In this document: positions 1-11,750 of the stretch, in pieces
How positions within the stretch are numbered: the first letter of the stretch is position 1
How the letters are laid out: each line of letters opens with the position of its first letter
NCBI GenBank assembly: GCA_029204225.1
Contig: CM055092.1
Coordinates: 77,927,662-77,991,661, forward strand
DNA: 64,000 nt
Source: Diphasiastrum complanatum
Taxonomy: Eukaryota > Streptophyta > Lycopodiopsida > Lycopodiales > Lycopodiaceae
Direction of reading: 5' to 3'
Notes under the pieces: model-generated
What the model saw: only the letters and a program-made list of their open reading frames with translations
What the model was told of the DNA's origin: nothing
The model's database searches: none
Translations under genes and position numbers: made by a program

Positions 1-1506
1 AGAGGAGTGGATCCAAGCAATGGATCTTGAGTATCAAGCTCTTATGAAGAATGGAACATGGAGATTGGTGGAGTTGCCTAAGGACAAAGCTATTGGATGC
101 AAATGGATCTTCAAGGTGAAGACAAACCAAGATGGATCTATCAACAAGTACAAGGCAAGGTTAGTGGCAAAATGATATGCTCAACAACAAGGAATTGACT
201 ATGATGAGACCTTTGCACCCGTGGCAAAGATGGTAAGCATTCGAGTCATCATTTCACTTGCTACTCTTTATGGATGGGATCTATTGCAAATGGACATTTC
301 AAATGCATTCTTGAATGGTGATCTTGAGGAGGAAGTATACATGGAGCAACCCGAGAGCTACATCTCATCAACAAAGCCAAATCATGTGTGTCTTCTACAA
401 AAGAGTTTGTATGGCCTTAAGCAAGTATGCTAAGCTTAACACTTTTTTACTCTCTCAAGGCTTTTTTGTGAGTGAGTATGATCATTCACTTTGTTATAGG
501 TTTGCTGGAAATGATGTTACCATCTTGCTAATCTATGTGGATGATATCATCTTGAGTGGTGGAGACAATCAAGATGTGGAGGATATCAAGAATGCTCTTA
601 AGAAGGAGTTTGAGGTGCATGATCTTGGTAATTTGCATTATATTTTAGGAATAGAAGTCATTAGATCTTCTCAATCTACTTTCATTTGTCAAGAGAAGTA
701 TGCTAATTCTATTCTAGAAAGATTTCATATGGTAGATGCAAAAGCTATTGATACACCTATGGAGTCTCATGTAAAGCTTACTATAAGAGGTAATGAAAGA
801 TCCTTCAAGGACATTACTCTCTATAGAAAGCTAGCTGGTTCGCTCATCTATCTAACCATTACTAGACTTGATCTAAGCTATTGTGTTGGAAGATTGAGTC
901 AATTCATGCAAGATCCTAGTGAGGAGCATTGGAAGCTAGGAAAGCGAGTTTTGAGGTACATCATTGGAACTCGAGATTTTGGCATATTGTATGAGGGATC
1001 ATCACCTGATCTTTTTGGATTTTCAGATTCGGACTATGCTAGAGATATAATGGATAAGAAGTCCATTAGTTCTTATTGTATTTTCATAGGTGATGGAGCT
1101 ATATCATGGATGTCAAAGAAACAAGCCACTATCTCATTGTCATCTAGTGAGGCCGAGTACAAAGCTCTTACACATTGCACAAAGGAGATGGTATGGATCA
1201 AGAGGATGATCAAGGATCTTCACTTGCTGTATTTTTCAGAGAGCCCAATCATCTTTTGTGACAATCAATCAGCCCAAAGAATGGCATCCAATCCTATCTT
1301 TCATGCTAGGAGCAAGCATATTGAGATACAATATCATTTTGTGAGGGAGCGTGTCATTGCAAAGGAGGTGGAGCTTCAGCATGTGTCTTCAAGGGAATGT
1401 GTAGCTGATATCTTCACCAAAGCATTGGGAAAAGACTTGTTCATGAAGCATAGGACTTCACTTGGAGTATTATCAAAGTCTATGCTAAAACTAGTTGAAG
1501 AGGGAG
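1..1506 (+). pseudogene. Ty1/copia reverse transcriptase-RNase H, 3' part of a decayed element
   Basis: The copia RT begins before the window edge. It shows CKWIFKVK, QMDISNAFLNGDLEEEVYM and SLYGLKQ, then the catalytic box YVDD within LIYVDDIILSG at about 530-560. RNase H follows with FSDSDYA, SLSSSEAEYKAL and SKHIEIQYHFVRE, ending in the usual DIFTKAL tail near 1425. Three lesions inactivate it: a TGA after KARLVAK near 174, a frameshift near 430, and loss of the APRAWY segment that normally follows GLKQ. The polypurine tract GAAGAGGGAG (1497-1506) abuts the 3' LTR. In life it would copy element RNA into DNA in virus-like particles. The family assignment is secure; the 5' LTR, gag and integrase are outside the window. 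Confidence 0.95.
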
Positions 1507-2156
1507 TGTGAAAGATTCAACTAGTTTCATCACATTTTGCAATATTTCCATATTTGGCATATTGAGGCCAAAACTTGTTTTAGACTTAGAGGTTGACTTT
1601 TCAAAGTTCATTAGTCTAAATTTCATTTGAATAAACACTTTTTGAAAGTGTGGGAAAGATAGAATGAGAGTTTGAGTAGATTCAATTTGAATAAGTTGGG
1701 TACATTGAATCTAGACCCAAAATTGGTAGGGTTAGCATTTTGGTGGGAAAGCCAAGTGGCCAAATAGGGTTTGGACCTGATATAAAAGGATGTAACTCAT
1801 GGAGAGAGTCATCTTCTCTCTTCTCTATCTCATTTCATGCTTATACATGGTTCTCTTGGGTTCTACTATCCATTGGTGCACTATCTTGGTGATTGCTTGC
1901 AATTCTATGTGTAGAATGATCTATATTTGCTATTTTTGGATCCACACGTGTGAAATACAGTAGCTTGCTGGTTTTGTACGGACAGCAACAGTACATAATC
2001 ATTTCATTCAAGTTTGATCAAGTTCTATTAGTGTTTGCATCTCAAATTGTGTGTAGATGCTGATTTTTCTACATTGGTGAAATTGAGAGTGTATTTCTCT
2101 TTCTAACCAAAGATCATTCAAGTAGATTGGATCTTAAGGATCTGAAATCTTTCACA
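1507..2156 (+). repeat. Complete 3' LTR of the copia element
   Basis: The repeat starts with TGTGAAAGAT directly after the polypurine tract and ends with ATCTTTCACA, a perfect 10-bp inverted terminus, giving a 650-bp LTR. A TATA box (TATAAAAG, 1781-1788) is followed by a pyrimidine-rich start region. No 5' partner is in the window, so LTR divergence and target-site duplication cannot be read. Confidence 0.93.
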
Positions 2157-2224
2157 ATATATATAAGTATATCTATATAAGTACATATATATATACAAAT
2201 ATATACATATACAATATATTGAAA

Positions 2225-2268
2225 CTCAAAACCTCCCACCGCAGCGGGAGATTCTGAGGATATATATT

Positions 2269-2354
<86 letters not shown>
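2225..2354. repeat. GC hairpin beside (TA)n/(CA)n microsatellite
   Basis: An imperfect palindrome at 2225-2258 (CTCAAAACCTCCCAC, short loop, GCGGGAGATTCTGAG) sits just before (TA)n at 2271-2316, (CA)n at 2317-2342 and more (TA)n to 2354. The hairpin core closely matches a module found repeatedly in the satellite at 5121-8046. Confidence 0.85.
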
Positions 2355-2501
2355 GCGATATATATAATATACTGCCATATATTACATATATGTATAGAAA
2401 TATGTGCTACAAACATTCTATGTTAGGCTCTCAATCTTACATTGCATGAAAACTTCTTATATATTCTATTTGACATTTAATTTGAACTGTATTTTTTGCA
2501 G

Positions 2502-4803
2502 GCTTTCTACACCGCAGACCAAATCGTTTTCAAGCCCTCTGAGAATGCCTCTCCAATATATCCTACTAGAGGTTGGAAGATACTTCCTAAACCAAGCTCA
2601 AGTGGACCTCATGTGAAAGCCTTTGTCGTAATATCCAATAAATCGATTGACGATCCTGAATCTTCCATGGATAATGTTGAAAGTTTTGGCGTAATTCGCA
2701 GTATCTATGTTCAAGATGAATTTGCTTTCGACACAATTGAGTTTATGACTCATGGCCAAGATGGTTCTGAGTGTCATGTTATTTTGTCTTGTGCGGACAC
2801 TACACATTTTACTGCTGAGCCACCAACTCATGACTCAAATGAGTTTACTCTTAACTACGAGGGTTCCCTCTTTGATGGATTGATGGTCCTATGTAGCAAA
2901 CATAAGCTATTGATGGAAGCTGAGGGAATAGAAAGTGTTTTTTTTTATGTTGCAATTATTGGATCTGCTACAGCTTCTATGATTGAAGATGTAACAGGAA
3001 TGGAAATTGTTCCATGTACAAAAACAAATCCCTCTCCTAAATAATCTAAAAAACAAACTTTGAAAAGAAGGAGAAAAGTATCCACTTCAGGACCTAGAAA
3101 AGAAAGTCGTGAGGTTCAAATTGGAAGAGAGACTGCAAAAGCTATTAGAACCGCCAAGAAAAGACTTTGGAGCCGAGAGTGGATCGATCGTGAATGCAAT
3201 CCAGCTCTTATTGCAATGTATCAGACAATGAAGGGCGTACGGTCGAGGTAGAGCAAATCCCTGATTTTGAGGGTGATGCAAATGTCGATCTAGATAATTT
3301 TGTAATTTATGACATCGGGTACATATGGGATAAAAATACAATTTATCATATAGAAAGCAAAAATATCCAGCGTGTCTCACTTTTCACAAACAACGAGCTT
3401 TAGATCACACACAATTACATCTTTGTATGAGAAATTTGAGGAGTACACAATAATAATCTTTCATTCAGATGAAACATTCAATAATTATATGCAAGTCATG
3501 AAATTGTTTGTAAATGATCAAATTTGCTATGACGAACCTGCATTGGGATCGAGGAAGACAAAAAACAAACTGATATCTATTCGGTTGTTCAGATGTTTTG
3601 AGGTATATGTCGGACGCCATGTGCGATCGTATCTTAAAGAAACTTGTAAATGGAGAATTGTATTTTGGAAGAAAAAATAGAGAAAAACACATTGATGACG
3701 AGTTCTTCTTATGGTTTGTGAGATGAGTGCACTAAGTGTTGTACAGTATTTGCTCACTACAGAAGAAGACTTGCCTTCACATGTGGACTACAATAAAGAG
3801 AGCATAAAACAACTCTCAAAAATCATCGACCTGGCTTTTTGTTGGAATTGGGTTAGAGCGCACTATGGAAAAGGCAAAGGTATAACCTCAAAATTAATTG
3901 GTGTTATACCTAAGCCCTTGAGAGCAGCTGCAAAAAATATTAAACAAAAATATCTTGTCGTCCACAATACTGAGCATGAAACTGGGACCTCTAGTAGCAC
4001 CGAATGGAGGTTTTTCTACAAAGTAAAAACTTCAAAAAATGAGGAGGCCATCTGTTGTGGAGCTGAAGAATCAAGTTTCATGACACTTCCTTCTTAGCTG
4101 TGGGAGCATCCCACATTGTATATATTTGATAACTTGGAGTCTTTAGACTTCAATTACATTTGGTCAATGGTCCGCCATTGTTTGACAACTCTCATGCCAC
4201 AACACAAAGTTTGTGTGATTGTTCTCTTTTTGGATCACAATAGGAAAGAGGGTATCAAATCAAGCATCAAAGCAATGCATGATGTATGTTGTTCTCTTTT
4301 TTAGGGCTACTACGAGCTGGCAACTCCATTGAAAGAGAATAATATAACTGTTCCAAACCTGTAGCCTGTTCTATTTGTTCTTTACAATGCTGAGTCCCCG
4401 AATGATGTCAGCAAGTGTGTGCAAAGCAAATTTAAACTCTTGAGGTTGTGTTTCAGAGATAGTGAAAAATTGGCAAGACATTTTGTGTCATGTAAGCCAG
4501 ATCACAAAAAGAAAGCAAAGCATTGGCGAGGTGTTGGCAGCATTATTGAATCCTTTTGTGCTCCAAGTTGGTCTGTGTGCAAGTTATATAGAATGTCATA
4601 TTGTGTGACAGAGCTCATGAACAGCATCGGTTGCACTGTTGTGACTATCGATATTCCAAAAAAATATAGATATGACTCAATCCTTTCTAGCGCATCAAGA
4701 CCATTTGAAATCACTTTCAAATACAAATTCATCTGAAGACTCAAGTTCTGGGTCTGAGGAGTCTGATGAGGGTGATATGGATGTAAACATAGAGACATTA
4801 TAG
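2502..4803 (+). pseudogene. Unrecognised decayed coding tract
   Basis: I do not recognise this protein. A 3' splice-like TTTTTTGCAG precedes an open stretch of about 180 codons (2502-3044, AFYTADQIVFKPSEN...). A lysine/arginine-rich piece follows (3060-3251, LKRRRKV). Further same-strand pieces lie at 3205-3403, 3372-3680, 3711-4097, 4116-4304 and 4419-4736. The last contains HFVSCKPDHKKKAKHW. After a probable one-base slip at an A-run near 4660, another frame continues to an acidic tail (SSEDSSSGSEESDEGD) and stops at 4803. The pieces lie in different frames with stops between, but are collinear and protein-like, so I read them as one ageing gene or transposon gene rather than separate genes. 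Either origin is possible. Confidence 0.5.
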
Positions 4804-5120
4804 TTTGTATTGGTTGTTATGCCTAAACAGTAAAGGCAAATTAAGTGCTTCATACCTCAAGCGGTAGGGGTTGTTACAGCTAATTTTGACAATATAACAA
4901 AGGAATACAGTTTAAGTAAAGATTCACTATTAGTGTGTCATTTTTTATGAATGTTATATACTTTTTAATTGATTTGAAAAGGTTTTCTACTATGATATGT
5001 TTATGAAGTTTTATAATATTTGTGTATGTCTGAGTTTTAAAGTACACAGTCATGTCATACCCAATTCAAACGTGGTTTACATATTGCTAAATTATCGAAT
5101 TTTTGTAATTGAACGTTGTC
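4804..5120. other. AT-rich spacer, nothing recognised
   Basis: AT-rich DNA between the unrecognised tract and the satellite. No coding frame, repeat or RNA signal was seen. Confidence 0.6.
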
Positions 5121-8046
5121 ATTAGGGACCGCAGAGGGACTGTAGAGGACCACAAAGGGACCACATTACGGACCGCAGAGGGACGCCAGAGGGACCACAA
5201 AGGACTGTAGAGGGACCGCAGAGGACCTTAAAGGGACCTCAGAGGTCAGCATTAGGGACCGTAGAGGGACCGCAGAGGACCATAGAACTCAGAACCTTCC
5301 GCCGCGGCGAGAGGACCACAGAGGTCAAGAGAGGGACCGCAGAGGACCGTAGAGGGACCGCAGAGGACCGGAGAGGGACCACACAAGACCGTAGAGGGAC
5401 CGCATTAGGGACTGTAGAGGGACCGCATTAGGGACCAAAGAGGACCGTAGAGGGAACGCATAGGACTGCAGAGGACCGTAGAGAGACCGTAGAGGGTCGC
5501 AGAGGACCATAGAGGACCGTAGAGGGTTGCATAGGACCTTAGAGGGACCTCAAAGGACCGCATTAGGGACCACCTCAAAAAAAAAATTGGAGGCCCCACC
5601 CGTCGCGGAGGGTGGACCGTAGAGGGTCGCGTAGGACCAGAGGACCGCAGAGGGATCATAGAGGACCGTAGAACTCAGAACCTTCCGCAGAGGGTCATAG
5701 AGGAACCGCAGAGGGACTGCAAAGGGACAGCAGAGGACCGCAGAGGGTCGCAGAGGACCATAGAGGGTCGCAAAGGAGGACCGTAGAGGTCGCAGAGGGT
5801 CGTAGAGGAGGATCGCAATTTTGGAAGCTCCACACGTCATGGCAGGTGGACCGTAGAGGGTCGCAGAGGGATAGCAGAGGGACCGTAGAACTCAAAACCT
5901 TCTGCAGAGGGTTGCAGAGGACCGCAGAGGAATTGTAGAGAGACTGCAGAGGGACCGCAGAAGACCGCAGAGGACTGTAGAGGGTCGTAGAGGACCGTAG
6001 AGGACCGCACAGGGTCATAGAGGAGGACCGCAGAGGTCGCAGAGGGTCATAGAGAAGGATCGCAATGTTGGAGGCTCCACCTATCATGGTGGGTGGACCG
6101 TAGAGGGACCGTAGAGGGTGGACCGTAGAGGGTCGTAGAGGACCGCAGAGGGTCATAGAGAGTCGTAGAGGACCATAGAGGGTCGCAGAGGAGGACCGCA
6201 AAGGTCGTAGAGGGTTTCAACTTTGGAGGCTCCACCCGCCACGGCGGGTGGACCGTAGAGGTCGCAGAGGGACCGTAGAGGGTTGCAGAGGGACCACATA
6301 GGGTCACAGAGGACTGTAGAGGGTCATAGAGGACCGCATTGAACCGTAGAGAGACAACATGGGACTGTAGAGGGTCGCAGAGGACTATAGAGGGTCACAG
6401 AGGAGGACCGCAGAGGTCACAGAGGGTCGCAAAGGAGGATGGCAATTTTGGAGGCTCCACCCGTAGAGGGTTGTAGAGGGACAGTAGAGGGTCGCAGAGG
6501 GACCGTAGAACTCAGAACCTTCCGCAGAAGGTCGTAGAGGACTGTAGAGAAATCGCAGAGGAACCGTAGAGGGACCACGGAGAGACCACATTAGATCGCA
6601 GAAGACTGTAGAGGGTCGCAGAGGACCGCACAGGGTCACAAAGGAGGACCGCAGAGGTCGCAGAGGATCATAGAGGAGGATCGCAATCTTGGAGGCTCTA
6701 CACGTCGCGACGAGTGGACTGTAGAGGGTCACAGAGGGATCGTAGAGGACCGCAGAGGGCGTAGAAGACCGCATCTGACCGCAGAGGGATAGTAGAGGAC
6801 CGTAGAGGGTCGTAGAGGACCGCAGATGACCGTAGAGGGTCGCAAAGGACCGTAGAGGGTCGTAGAGGAGGACTGTAGAGGGTCGTAGAGGACCGCAGAA
6901 GACCGAACAGGGTTGCAAAAGAGGACTGCAGAGGTCGTAGAGGGTCGAAGAGAAGGATCGAAATCTTGGAGGCTCCACCCACTGCGGTGGGTGGACCGTA
7001 GAGGGTCGTAGAGGGATCGTAGAGGGTCGCAGAGGGACCGCATAGGATCGCAAAACTCAGAACCTTCCATAGAGGGTCGTAGAGGACTACAGAGGAACCG
7101 CAGAGGGACTGCAAAGGGACCACAGAGGATCACATAGGATCGTAGAGGGTTGTAGAGGACCGCACAGGATTGTAGAGGAGGACCGCAAAGGTCGCAGAGG
7201 GTCGTAGAAGAGGATCAGAATTTTGGAGGCTCCACTCGCACAACGGGTGGACCGTAGAGGGCCGTAGAGGGACTTCAAAGGACCGTAGAAGGTCATAGAG
7301 GGACCGTAGAGGGTCGTAGAGGGCCGTAGAGGACCGCAGAGGACCGTAGAAGGTTGCAGAGGACCGCAGAGGGTCGTAGAAGAGGATTGCAGAGGTCGTA
7401 GAGGTTCGTAGAGGAGGATCACAATTTTGTAGGCTCCACCTGCCATGGCGGGTGGACTGTAGAGGGTCACATAGGACCAGAGAGGGATCTCAAATTACCG
7501 TAGAGGGTCGTAGAGGGACTGCAGAGGGTTGTAGATGACCACATTGGACTGTAGGAGACCGTAGAGGGACCACATTAGGGACCGTGGAGGGACCGCGGAG
7601 GATCGTAGAACTCAGAACCTCCCATCGCGGCGGGAGGACCACAGACGGACCGTAGAGAACAGTAGAACTCAGAACCTCCCGTCGCGGCGAGAGGACCACA
7701 AAGGACCAAAAAGGGACCGCATTAAGGACCTCAGAGGACCGCAGAGGGATTGTAGAGAACCGTAGAGGGACCGTAGAGGGTCGCGGCGATGGCGGGTGGA
7801 CCTTAGAGGGACCGCAAAGGGAACGCATTAGGGACCACAAAGGACCACATTAGGGATGTCATTAGGGACCACATTAGGGACAGCAGAGGACCGCAGAGGG
7901 ACCGTAGACGAATCACATCACGGACCGCAGTAGGGCCAAAGAGGGACCGCATTAGGGATCGTAGAGGACTGCAGGGATCGTAAAGGGACCGCAGAGGACC
8001 GCATTAGGGACCATAGGGACCGTAAAGGGTCGCGGCGGGTGGACCT
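5121..8046. repeat. Degenerate G/A-rich satellite with nested GC hairpin modules
   Basis: About 2.9 kb of a 10-12 bp unit of the type GACCGTAGAGG / GACCGCAGAGG. Two larger modules recur inside it. One is a hairpin of the type TCCACCCGCC-AC-GGCGGGTGGA, at about 5585, 5819, 6067, 6222, 6447 (truncated), 6688, 6965, 7222 and 7428, spaced 155-277 bp. The other is ACTCAGAACCTTCCGC or ACTCAGAACCTCCC plus a CG-rich hairpin, at about 5285, 5672, 5888, 6508, 7053, 7608 and 7667. The unit rarely makes stops on the minus strand, so long proline/leucine/serine/arginine frames there are artefacts. The array abuts the gypsy remnant near 8.2 kb. Confidence 0.92.
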
Positions 8047-8269
8047 CCAAAAACAAATATATGTTTTGTATGACAAGTATTAAACATTGTCAAAGTTTAA
8101 TTATTTTGTGATTAATTAGCATCTTGAAATTCTCTTGTCCATTTTTTAAAATGGATTTTGAAAAGTTCAAAATTAATTGAGACAGTGTTCTTCACTTTTA
8201 GTAGATGAGACATCAAACTGAAGACAATTTACCATTGCTAGGGCTTCAATCCAGTTTACTACATCTGTT

Positions 8270-9360
8270 TACGAATGATTACGTATACCATGGTCTACCT
8301 AGTAGGACACTATAAGATTGTGGAGAATCAGGCAATTCCAAGTCTACAAAATCTAGCACGAAACGGATTTTGGCTACTTTGGTATGCACTTCATTGGCTA
8401 TGCCTAATGGTTTCACACTAGACTAGTCAGCTAGTCAGATCATAAAAGGAGCACTTACCACATGAGTAAGACCCTATTTGTGATAAAATTTGGAGAAAAT
8501 GATGTTCACTCTAGATCCTCCATCGACTATGGCTGATTATTATGGAAACCCTCGATGCATTATTGGAATGGTTACATGCTTGGCATCTTTCTCCCAATCG
8601 AGCCCTACTTGGTGGACTGGTTGTGATCCTTCTACCTCTACATCTGACACCAAATTGGTAGGGTGTGCTTTAGGTTTCTCACTGCTTGGTCCATCTATAT
8701 AAGTCTTCAATCCTTCCTAGAGGGTAGGATGCATTTTGAATAGGGTGACAAAGGGTATTCTGACATCGCTTCTCAATAGATCAACTAGGACAGTGGTGTA
8801 ATCTTTCTCCTTTTCCTTTCTATGATGCTCGTTCGTATTCTGTTCGGTTTCATGGATGAACTACAATAACCTTGGATTTACTAGGGAATGAGAAAAAGTC
8901 GTAGGTCATTGATTGTTCTCACTTTCAAGCTGACGTTGGTCATGCTCTTGGGCTGCCTCTTTGGCTTGGTCTAGGGCTTGAGCATCTTTCACCCACTCCT
9001 TCATTCGTCTGAAATTACCTTGCTCAATTGTGGGATTTGGATATTCACCTACGTATAAGAAATCGGATGATCCACTAGCAGGACTGGTAGTGGCGAACTT
9101 GGATGGCTCCTCCTCTTTTAGTTTCTGGGGTCTAGTCTGGATGAACACTGACATTGTAGATGCCTTGGCTCTCCTACCACACTCATCAGGTGGGTTGTTT
9201 TTTTTTTCTCATTGAACACATTAGATATGGGTGTCCATATCCGCAATCATGACATAAAGGCACAAAGTTGTCTTGTGGCTTGTTAGGGCACTTGACAAAA
9301 AAACAACTATGAGAATTGCTTGGCTATAAAATCTTTTGACCCTTCCGTAAAGTGTAGTGC
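8270..9360 (-). pseudogene. Ty3/gypsy gag-protease remnant
   Basis: Read on the minus strand from 9360. A zinc-knuckle-like motif CHDCGYGHPYLMC (about 9243-9281; three rather than four residues before the His) comes first. An 82-codon gag-like piece follows (9154-8906, MSVFIQTRPQ...). A retropepsin domain ends the tract: VDGGSRVNIIFSKFYHK and then PFMI at about 8540-8430, and YSVLLGRPWYT near 8300. DGGS is the catalytic Asp motif and LLGRPW the second protease signature. At least three stops interrupt the protease. No RT follows: homology is lost and the satellite starts instead. Family assignment rests on the protease and is firm. Confidence 0.82.
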
Positions 9361-9930
9361 TAAAATGGCCCCCTAGTATATGAAGGAAACTTTGTACAAG
9401 TGGCTCATGGGAGGAGTCCAGATTGGAATTCTATGCTCAAGCCCAACTCCATTAGGTAATGAGCATCCTAGAAAAATCCTGTTTATATCTATCCTTGAAA
9501 ACAAAAACAAAAAAAAAAAAAAAAAAAAAGGAAGGAAGAAGAAGGCTCAAATTTTCTTTTAGAAGATCGAAAAATTCAAAATTGAATTTTTCTGACCCAA
9601 GGTGTCACTCCCATCAAAGAGAGACTTTTTGACCCTGGATCGGATCAGATCGAGACAGAAAATATCCGGACGTCTTCAACCTTGGATCGGATCAGATCGG
9701 TTCTATTTTACCTGGGCATCTTTGACCTTGGATCGGATCGAGTCTAATTTATTCAGACGTGTTCGACTGATTGAATCGCGTCTAATTTTTCCAACCATGT
9801 TTCATAGTGTATAGATCTGATCTTTTGTATAAATTTGACCCTTTGTATAATTTCGACCCAATGTATAATTTTGACTCTTTGTATATTTTTTGATATTGTT
9901 AATTAGAAAATATGACCCACATATTGTTAA
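9361..9930. repeat. Poly(A) run and two short tandem repeats
   Basis: An A-run lies at about 9505-9530. Three diverged copies of about 45-60 bp beginning CTTGGATCGGATC lie at about 9635-9790. About four copies of an 18-bp unit of the type TTTGTATAATTTCGACCC lie at about 9815-9890. No coding signal was seen. Confidence 0.7.
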
Positions 9931-10389
9931 AATAATGGCTACCTTCTGTGGGACTATAAGTAGATTAACTTAGAATTTCAATGCACTGATCATCTGACAT
10001 CCAATGGAGTTAACGCCCTTATAGGCATCTTTTGTAACAATGTACAGTCATTATTCTGCAACGATGATCGATGGTTAAAGTAGTTTTGTAGAATCAGTTA
10101 GTTAGCATTCCAGTATTCCAGTTATTCCATCAACAAATTTAGCTGAAGTCTGTTTTTGAGCACCTACTATTTTTGCGCCCAACTTCAAGCTCTTGTACTC
10201 ATGTGTTAATAATTATTAGAGTGCAAGTTTTGTCTACATTGTTGGTTCTATTGCACATTGGTATTCGATTTCATCTTGAATGCATTGCTGGTAACTGTTG
10301 CACTTCTGATCCATTAACCACCTGCTCCACTTCCACTGCACATCTCGATTTTCTCTTATATCTGACATGGTATCAAAGGGGGTGGCTCA
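9931..10389 (+). repeat. Probable copia-type LTR end with tRNA-Met primer site
   Basis: ATCTGACA (ending 10377) is directly followed by TGGTATCAAAGG (10378-10389), which resembles the initiator tRNA-Met primer-binding site of copia elements. The 5' boundary of the LTR is unclear and no gag follows, so this is probably a truncated element. Confidence 0.45.
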
Positions 10390-10494
10390 ATAATCTGCAT
10401 TTGCTTTGCAAATTCAATCTTGTTTCTACCAAGACTTCATCTCAACAAGTGCGCAGCAAATAGCATTCCGCTATTGTTGTTTCTACCAACAATA

Positions 10495-11413
10495 TTAAAA
10501 GATTTCGCGTTTAATGCATACTTGTTTAAGATAAAAGTGCCATAGATGATCTTAGTTATGGAAGTTAAGAGTTCATGGATAAGGAAAGTGTACTATTAAG
10601 ATATGAAATAAAGCAACAAGTGGCAATTATTATGTTTGTGTAAAACATTGAATTGTAGTGAGAAGGCTCAAGACCCTTTGCTATTTGATCAAGATGGTGG
10701 GGCGAAGAGTGATGAGAAGGCATGAATTAGGAAGCATATTTTATTGTGAAAAAGAAGCAAAATGTGAGGAAGAAAATGAGAACATTTGTGATGATTACTA
10801 TGTTAGAGGGCTGAGAAGGGAGAACACAACAATTGGTAAAGAAGGAAGGTTGGGAACTACTATACATAGGTCTTTGGTGTTGAGTTGACATCACTAATGT
10901 GGGCGATTTGGGTCTTTGAGAAATAAGGAATGTCGAGAATTACTAAATAGAGGGCTATTGGAGTTAAGACTAATTGTGGATGATTTGGATCTTTCAGGGG
11001 GCCTTTTAGGAGAAACACTTGTATATGCAACAAAGATTGGATGAACTCAATTGGAAAGAATTGAAGGCCATAAGAGTGGACATTCTCAATTGGAATAAAT
11101 TGCAGAGAGAGAACAAGAGAAACATTTAGTGCACGATTCAAAGATGTCTAGTAGATGCATGCACTAAGATAGAATACTATTTTTTTGAAGATCACAATGC
11201 TAATTGAATGGAATTGTACTTTTTTTTTTTTAAACCATTGCAAGTAGTGGATTTATGTTTTCCAAAGCCTACATATGATTTTCCTTAACTAGAAAAATTG
11301 GAAGTTGACTTAGAGTTGTTGGAAGGGAATGTTTGCATAGATCTTTTGTTTCCCACTTAAGTTTAGCTTTTTGAAATATGATTCATTTCAAAAATTTCTT
11401 ACTAAGGTAATTG
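10495..11413 (+). repeat. Two-part segment (A+B) repeated in rearranged form at 58.8-60.6 kb
   Basis: Part A (about 10495-10884) is the near-identical reverse complement of 58846-59240. Part B (about 10885-11413) matches about 60003-60607 in direct orientation. Part A holds a 76-codon open frame (10658-10888, GTG at its start) whose counterpart is 58855-59079 on the minus strand. It is conserved between copies (VGRRVM.RHE.GSIF.CEKEAKCEEENENI), but both copies are too recent for this to argue for function. Both copies of B end beside a minus-strand copia fragment. The family is unknown. Confidence 0.75.
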
Positions 11414-11605
11414 ATTTTCAATTGAGATCTTCTCAGTGTAGGTGATGTCGTACTTCTGATAGAATCCCTTTGCTACAAGTTTGGCCTTGTATCTCGAAAC
11501 ATCTCCATTCGGTCCATACTTGAGCTTGTAAACCCATTTGCATTGCACTGTCTTTCGCTTGTCTGGCACTGGTTGTAGTGTCCATACCTCATTCTTCTTC
11601 ATGAA
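11414..11605 (-). pseudogene. Copia reverse transcriptase, N-terminal fragment
   Basis: About 60 codons with the copia RT entry block: KKNEVWTLQPVPDKR, CKWVYKLKYGPNGDVS and YKAKLVAKGF. It starts just after an intron-like or unrelated upstream sequence and is cut off after YDITYTE, where segment B begins. No catalytic motif is retained. Confidence 0.85.
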
Positions 11606-11750
11606 TGTTAGCAACTGTGAAAACACAGAGAAAATAAAAGAAAGAAATAAATAAAACTTCGTGGCATGTGTTTTGTAAGACCACGTATGAGTATCTGTCA
11701 ATAAACTTCAGCCATGGCATATGTTTTGTAAGTCCATGAGTAGAAGCTTA

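Noticed and set aside
5325-7840. Long minus-strand frames (up to 222 codons) rich in Pro, Leu, Ser, Arg
   Set aside because: They overlap in all three frames and come from a short satellite unit that lacks stops; no start context or domain.
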